DNA from: Bathymodiolus brooksi | Taxonomy: Eukaryota > Mollusca > Bivalvia > Mytilida > Modiolidae | DNA: 64,000 nt | Assembly: GCA_963680875.1 (NCBI GenBank) | Contig: OY804589.1 | Span: 28,002,962 to 28,066,961, forward strand | Reading direction: 5' to 3' | Part shown: piece by piece, positions 59,723-64,000 of the stretch | Position numbering within the stretch: position 1 is the first letter of the stretch | Layout of the letters: every line of letters begins with the position of its first letter | Notes under the pieces: generated by a model | What the model was told of the DNA's origin: nothing | The model's database searches: none | What the model saw: the letters and a program-made list of their open reading frames with translations, nothing else | Made by a program: the position numbers and the translations under genes

Positions 59723-60287
59723 AGATAAAGAAGTCCAAAATGTCAAGAATTTTTTTGTCAATGTGTGACGTAAAAATATTTTTGACATTTACGTCACCGA
59801 ATATGGTACTGCTTTGACAACTATTTTACCTATTTTGTTCCTGTATTTAAATACTGTTACAATGACAGCCGGAACCTTTGAACCGTAATGAGAGCGGGAG
59901 GTTTGGCGCCTTAAAATCTGATTCAACCCACCATTTCTTTAGAAATGCCTGTACCAAGTCAGGGTCATTACGGTTTTCACAGTTTTCCGGTTGTTGACTG
60001 ATTTTGTCTGTTTATATAATTATGAGTTTTGACTTTCCCTTTATAAGATTGTTCGGAGTTCGGTAATTTTGTTATTACCTTTATTTACAGGGATCACTAT
60101 ACTTGTCAAAATTATTGATTACAAAATTGTATATTTACATGTATTTGTATGTCTTGTATGTTAAATCCAATCAATCTAATCACACCAATTAATGTAAATA
60201 TTGTGATTTTCATGTAATTATACTGCCTATCATGGGCGTCTTTAATTGACAAATAACAATAAAACATATTCTATTCTATTCTATTCT
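59723..60287 (+). repeat. Retroelement 3' UTR-like sequence ending in (ATTCT)n
   Basis: It follows the RT fragment directly. CTGTACCAAGTCAGGGTCAT and TGAGTTTTGACTTTCCC are of a kind I associate with bivalve elements of this RT type. From about 60090 a second 3' end leads to AATAAAACATATTCTATTCT, an (ATTCT)4 tail as in CR1-like LINEs. Whether one or two elements are present is unclear. Confidence 0.45.
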
Positions 60288-60317
60288 TAAATACTAAAGC
60301 TTAATGTAGCAACTTTT

Positions 60318-60432
60318 TCAGCCTAAATAATCTCTGCTTCAGTTAGCTCATCACTAAATGTACTGATACCTAAATAATCTCTGCTTCAGTTAGCTCATCA
60401 CTAAATGTACTGATACCTAAATAATCTCTGCT
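60318..60432 (+). repeat. 47-bp tandem repeat
   Basis: About 2.5 units of CCTAAATAATCTCTGCTTC + AGTTAGCTCATCACTAAATG, near identical. Confidence 0.9.
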
Positions 60433-60439
60433 TCCTACT

Positions 60440-60563
60440 AAGTTTCGGTTCATTTGGCCAAGAGGTTTCAGAGGAGAAGATTAAAATGAGAAAAGTTAAC
60501 GGACGACAGACGACGGACGCCAAGTGATGGCAAAAGCTCACATTGCCTTTGGCAAGGTGAGCT
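60440..60563 (+). repeat. Fragment of the GGTGAGCT dispersed repeat
   Basis: ACGGACGACAGACGACGGAC, GCCAAGTGATGGCAAAAGCT and CCTTTGGCAAGGTGAGCT. It is the inverse of part of 46370-46560 and lies just past the end of zinc-finger gene 2. Confidence 0.55.
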
Positions 60564-60604
60564 AATAAAAATATGGTCCATTTAAAGTAAATTAAATTTG
60601 TAAA

Positions 60605-61479
60605 TTACACATCGTCGAGTAAAAATACATTCGTGACAATCAAATCACAAATTGACGTCAGCAACTCTTCAAATGCAATAGTTATTTTTTTAATTACCGT
60701 ACTGACCTTTGAAAATGTCTCTGTTCTTCTAGTTATATCACCAATATGTTCTAAATTTTGATCATTCAATTGTACCACCATTTTCAGTTCACCATCAGCC
60801 GACCGTTTAAAATTTCTTCTCTGCGGTGACGACACCACTTGGTGTATGTTTCGATGCGTAATCATATCGGTGTTGCTGAGTAAATATTTTCCACAAACGT
60901 CACATTTGACAGTACTTTCGGCAGCATGTATTTCTTGATGTTTAACAAAGTCATTTTTTATTTTAAACGTTTTACCACATGTTTCGCATTTCAACGAGAA
61001 CGTTTCTTCTGTGTGTCTACAGAGATGCTCTTGAAGGCATATCCAATCGCTAAATTCCTTTTTACACAGTGCACAAACGTATAAAAAACTGTCAAACTCT
61101 TTTTCTTTAACTCTTTTATTTTCCATCAAATTGTCATCCTCGTCTAAATTATTGTATATCGGCTTCTTCATTAAAAATACATCTTGATCGTTTTTGCGTA
61201 CATTTTCGTTTTGTATTTTCTCTGAAGAAGGTGCAACCTTGAACTCTCTGATGAAATACAATTCTGTATTACGATGCATTGTGACGTGCATGGTTAACTC
61301 TGCTTTTTCCTGGAACTGACTTCCGCAGGCATTACAGAGATATGGGGTATCTTCTGACTTAGCGTGGTACTTTAAGTGATAAAGATATTTATCCCGTCGT
61401 TGTGACACCTTGTAACAAAAGTCACACTCAAATATTTCATTTCCGTCATTGTGCATCTTTAAGTGCTGCTGGAGATGAC
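60605..61479 (-). CDS. C2H2 zinc-finger protein 2, exon 2 (C-terminal)
   Basis: Begins after acceptor CTACCTAATAG (61481-61480), completing the third finger as KG|HLQQHLKMH. It continues with FECDFCYKVS, YLCNACGSQF, then a charged linker, and YVCALCKKEF, LKCETCGKTF and VKCDVCGKYL fingers. The tail ends at the stop at 60605. Combined with 62598-63633 it gives 636 residues and eight fingers in the same order as the paralogue at 50474-51735. Its fingers predict DNA binding in the nucleus; the target is unknown. Confidence 0.88.
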
Positions 61480-61705
61480 CTATTAGGTAGAAAACATTGC
61501 TATATAAATAAATATTTCCAACTTTGATTCTAAACTTATACAGGAGTTATTTCCCTTTAAGGAATGCAAAAAGGTTCTCTTTCATGTGCTGGAGATGACA
61601 TAACAGGTAGAAATTTAAGCATTGCCATAAATATTTCCAACTTTGATTCTAAAATTATGTCTTACAGGAGTTATTTCCCTTTAAGGAATGCAAAAAGGTT
61701 CCCAT
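61467..61705 (-). repeat. Direct duplication spanning the exon 2 acceptor of zinc-finger gene 2
   Basis: Two copies, offset by about 119 bp, share GCTGGAGATGAC, TAGGTAGAAA-like sequence, AATATTTCCAACTTTGATTC and AGGAGTTATTTCCCTTTAAG. The left copy contains the working acceptor and first codons of exon 2. In the right copy the acceptor reads CTACCTGTTATG and lacks AG. Confidence 0.85.
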
Positions 61706-62149
61706 TTATAGAAAGTTCACTGATAATAACACATTGATACTTGTAGCGATTCAATTTGAAAAGTCCAGAAAACATTTCTGAAAAATTTGGTGAGTCCAAC
61801 CATTGTAAGAGTCTAAAATTGAAAATTTGGGTAGGTCTTGGACTCGTCTAGGCGAATTGCAAGGATCTCTGATTTTTGTCCTTTTATAATCTGTTAAAGA
61901 TTTTAATGTTGTAACAACTTGTGAGTTTTCTATTTACTATAAAATTATACTCTGATTTTTTACAAGGTTTAGATATCTACAAATAATGAGAAAATTATAC
62001 TCAAATTCAATGCCCTTTAATTTCCACTGCTCTTGCTAGACCGTGTACCATTTTGTAGATATTGTTATAGTAGACATAAACTTATAGTGTGCATAGACCT
62101 ACCGTCTACAAAGAATAATTGTACACACAGCCCTATAGTTCAAATATAC

Positions 62150-62395
62150 TTATAGGTTGGTTTATATTGTTTAGCACCACTTTCAACAATCTTTATTGGT
62201 GGAGGAAACCGGAGTACTCAGAGAAAACCACCGATCTGTCGCATTTCACTGACAAACTTTATCACATAATGTTGTATCGAATACACCTTGCCATGAACAG
62301 GGTTTAAACTCCCAACTTTAGTGGTGATAGGCACTGATTGCACATGTAGTTGTAAATCCACCTACCATACAATCAAAACCACGATGAGCTCCAAA
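62150..62395 (-). repeat. SINE, family B, in the intron of zinc-finger gene 2
   Basis: Minus-strand copy from ATCGTGGTTTTGATTGTATGG to the TTGTTGAAAGTGG core and AATATAAACC end. Confidence 0.8.
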
Positions 62396-62597
62396 TATAC
62401 TTATAGGTAGTCGGTATAGACCTACAGTTCATAAAAAGATTTACTAAAAATAATAGGAAGAAAATAATTCTTTGCAATTGCAAATTATTTTTTTGAAGTT
62501 TAAGCTAACAGCAGTTTTTGTGGGTTGGTCAGGTTACCATGGATACAGCAAAGTAAACCAAATATTTTTTTATGGAATGGATGGCCGTAAAACTTAC

Positions 62598-63633
62598 CTT
62601 TTTGGGTATATGCCCTTTCACATATATGACACTGAAAAGGTTTTATCCCAGAATGCACTGGGCCATGACGTTCTAATCCCCGTTTGTCTCTGAATAGTTT
62701 CCCGCAGACTTCACATTGATGGTCAACCCTCTTCTTCCTAGAATTTGGACCTTTTTTCTTTTCAAGACATTTTTTCTGATGTGTTTGAAATTTTGCATAA
62801 TTTTTAAAGATTCCTCTACATCCGTGACATTCATATCTGTCTATATTAATTTCGTCGCTTTCCTCTGTTTCGACCTCCAGTAATAATGGTATAGCATGAT
62901 CATCCAGAAAGTCGTCGTTTTCATCATTACTGCTATGATCTGAATTTTGAACTTTTAATCTTCTAACTGTTTCTTTCCTTTTTCTTCTATTTTTAGACTT
63001 TTGATGTTTTTCGTTGGCCTCTGTATCAAGTCTGTTACATGACGGGTCATTTTGATTATTAGTAACTGATTCCATACCAGGAACTTGATCCAAAGTAGAA
63101 AACAATCCTTTGTAATTATTTGTTTTTCTTGATGCTTTAGATTTTTTAAACAAACTTCCAATTTTCAGTGAATTGCAAGGCATTTCCTCATCTTCATGGG
63201 GTTCAATTTTTATTAGACGCATGCTACCATGGAAACCGTCTTCATCTTTGTCACTATTAGGTTCTATTTTTATTTGATACATGTCGCCATAGTTACAGTC
63301 TTCTGTTCCAGAATCATTATCATTTACTGCACACCTTGTGTCAGTGTAGTCATGGTTACAATCATCTCCTCCTTCTTCATTGGTTGATTCCATCTTAATT
63401 AAAGAATTATCATAATTATTCGTCATGGCAATGACAAAATTAGAAGAACCATTAACAGTTTCTGTGTCATCATCACTTTTTAGTTCTGACTTTATTACAG
63501 AACTATTGTAACAATTATCTTCATTATTGAAGACAAAATTTGTGTTGTCATGGTTACTGTCTTCTGCTTCTTTATCTTCGGGTTCGGTCTTTACAATTAC
63601 ATGCAAATCCAAATTTGAATCTTGTTCCCACAT
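62598..63633 (-). CDS. C2H2 zinc-finger protein 2, exon 1 (N-terminal)
   Basis: ATG at 63633; the donor is AAAAAG|GTAAGT (62597), within the third finger after CERAYTQK. The first 200 or so residues are acidic and contain five psi-K-x-E sites (VKTE, IKSE, IKME, IKIE twice), mostly followed by acidic residues, the pattern of SUMO acceptor sites. A basic segment (KHQKSKNRRKRKE) may be a nuclear signal. Then come YECHGCRGIF (atypical, ending HQKKC), HQCEVCGKLFRDKRGLERHG and the start of FQCHICERAYTQK. No RNA evidence is available; an upstream 5'UTR exon is possible. Confidence 0.87.
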
Positions 63634-64000
63634 ATTTCAATTATATATTTCCAAGTTTAATATTAGCTGGTTGATAATTATATATAAATTTTAGTTTGAG
63701 TATCAGGAATCTGTAAGACTATATTCATTATTCTTCATATAAAAACAGGACATACAGTATGCTGTATTTCGATATTAAATATTCCCAAAGCATATTCTCT
63801 GTTCTTTGTTCATACCTAAAAATCATAAAAAAAATGCATCAGTATATTTTCATGCTCCTCAATTTTCTAAAATCATAAGAAAAGTAAATACCGTAATTTC
63901 CGCACTAAAAGTTGCTCATTGATTTAAGACACAGGGACGAAAATAATAGATTTTTTTGCTTTCGTAGGTACATAACTAGTAGCCCCTTTAATTAAGACAT
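63634..64000. other. Sequence upstream of zinc-finger gene 2
   Basis: AT-rich; no exon, TATA element or recognised repeat could be supported. The promoter may be here or beyond the window. Confidence 0.4.

Noticed and set aside
62500..62597. Extension of the zinc-finger 2 ORF past YTQKG
   Set aside because: The donor AAAAAG|GTAAGT joins perfectly to 61479 and restores a C2H2 finger; the extension does not.

Overview
This window is animal nuclear DNA: AT-rich, intron-containing genes with GT..AG boundaries, and very dense transposable elements. tRNA-headed SINEs with a shared 3' core and retroelement 3' ends of a type I associate with bivalve genomes suggest a mollusc, probably a bivalve. That placement is inference; no species can be named from the sequence.

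Four host genes can be supported. (1) A large internal exon of a serine/arginine-rich (RS) nuclear protein lies on the minus strand at 625-4948. (2) A complete CDC6 gene, the replication-licensing AAA+ ATPase, lies on the plus strand at 14205-43513. Its eleven coding exons join in a single frame to give 787 residues, with a promoter-like CCAAT + E2F block just upstream. (3) and (4) Two paralogous C2H2 zinc-finger genes lie on the minus strand at 50474-52444 and 60605-63633. Each has eight fingers in the same order.

Most remaining sequence is mobile DNA. Left of CDC6 there are SINEs, a foldback element, a mariner-like element and a TTAA-flanked element (Z) carrying an insert with telomere-like repeats. 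The CDC6 introns hold hAT-type elements with 8-bp target duplications, several MITE families, a second Z copy containing a 4.4-kb piggyBac, a nested hAT pair, and a 6.5-kb tandem array. Between the two zinc-finger genes lie a nearly complete L1/Tx1-like LINE with a 13-bp target duplication, hAT-like coding remnants and a reverse-transcriptase fragment.

The most unusual observation is that two independent duplications inside CDC6 introns have every junction at TTAA and abut the ends of piggyBac-type elements. One is the array TTAA-X-TTAA-E repeated four times and followed by a partial X. The other is a pair of 150-bp blocks on either side of the piggyBac. This is the topology expected from aberrant (sister-chromatid) transposition, which could be a piggyBac-driven route to segmental duplication. 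The mechanism is a hypothesis; the junctions are visible directly.
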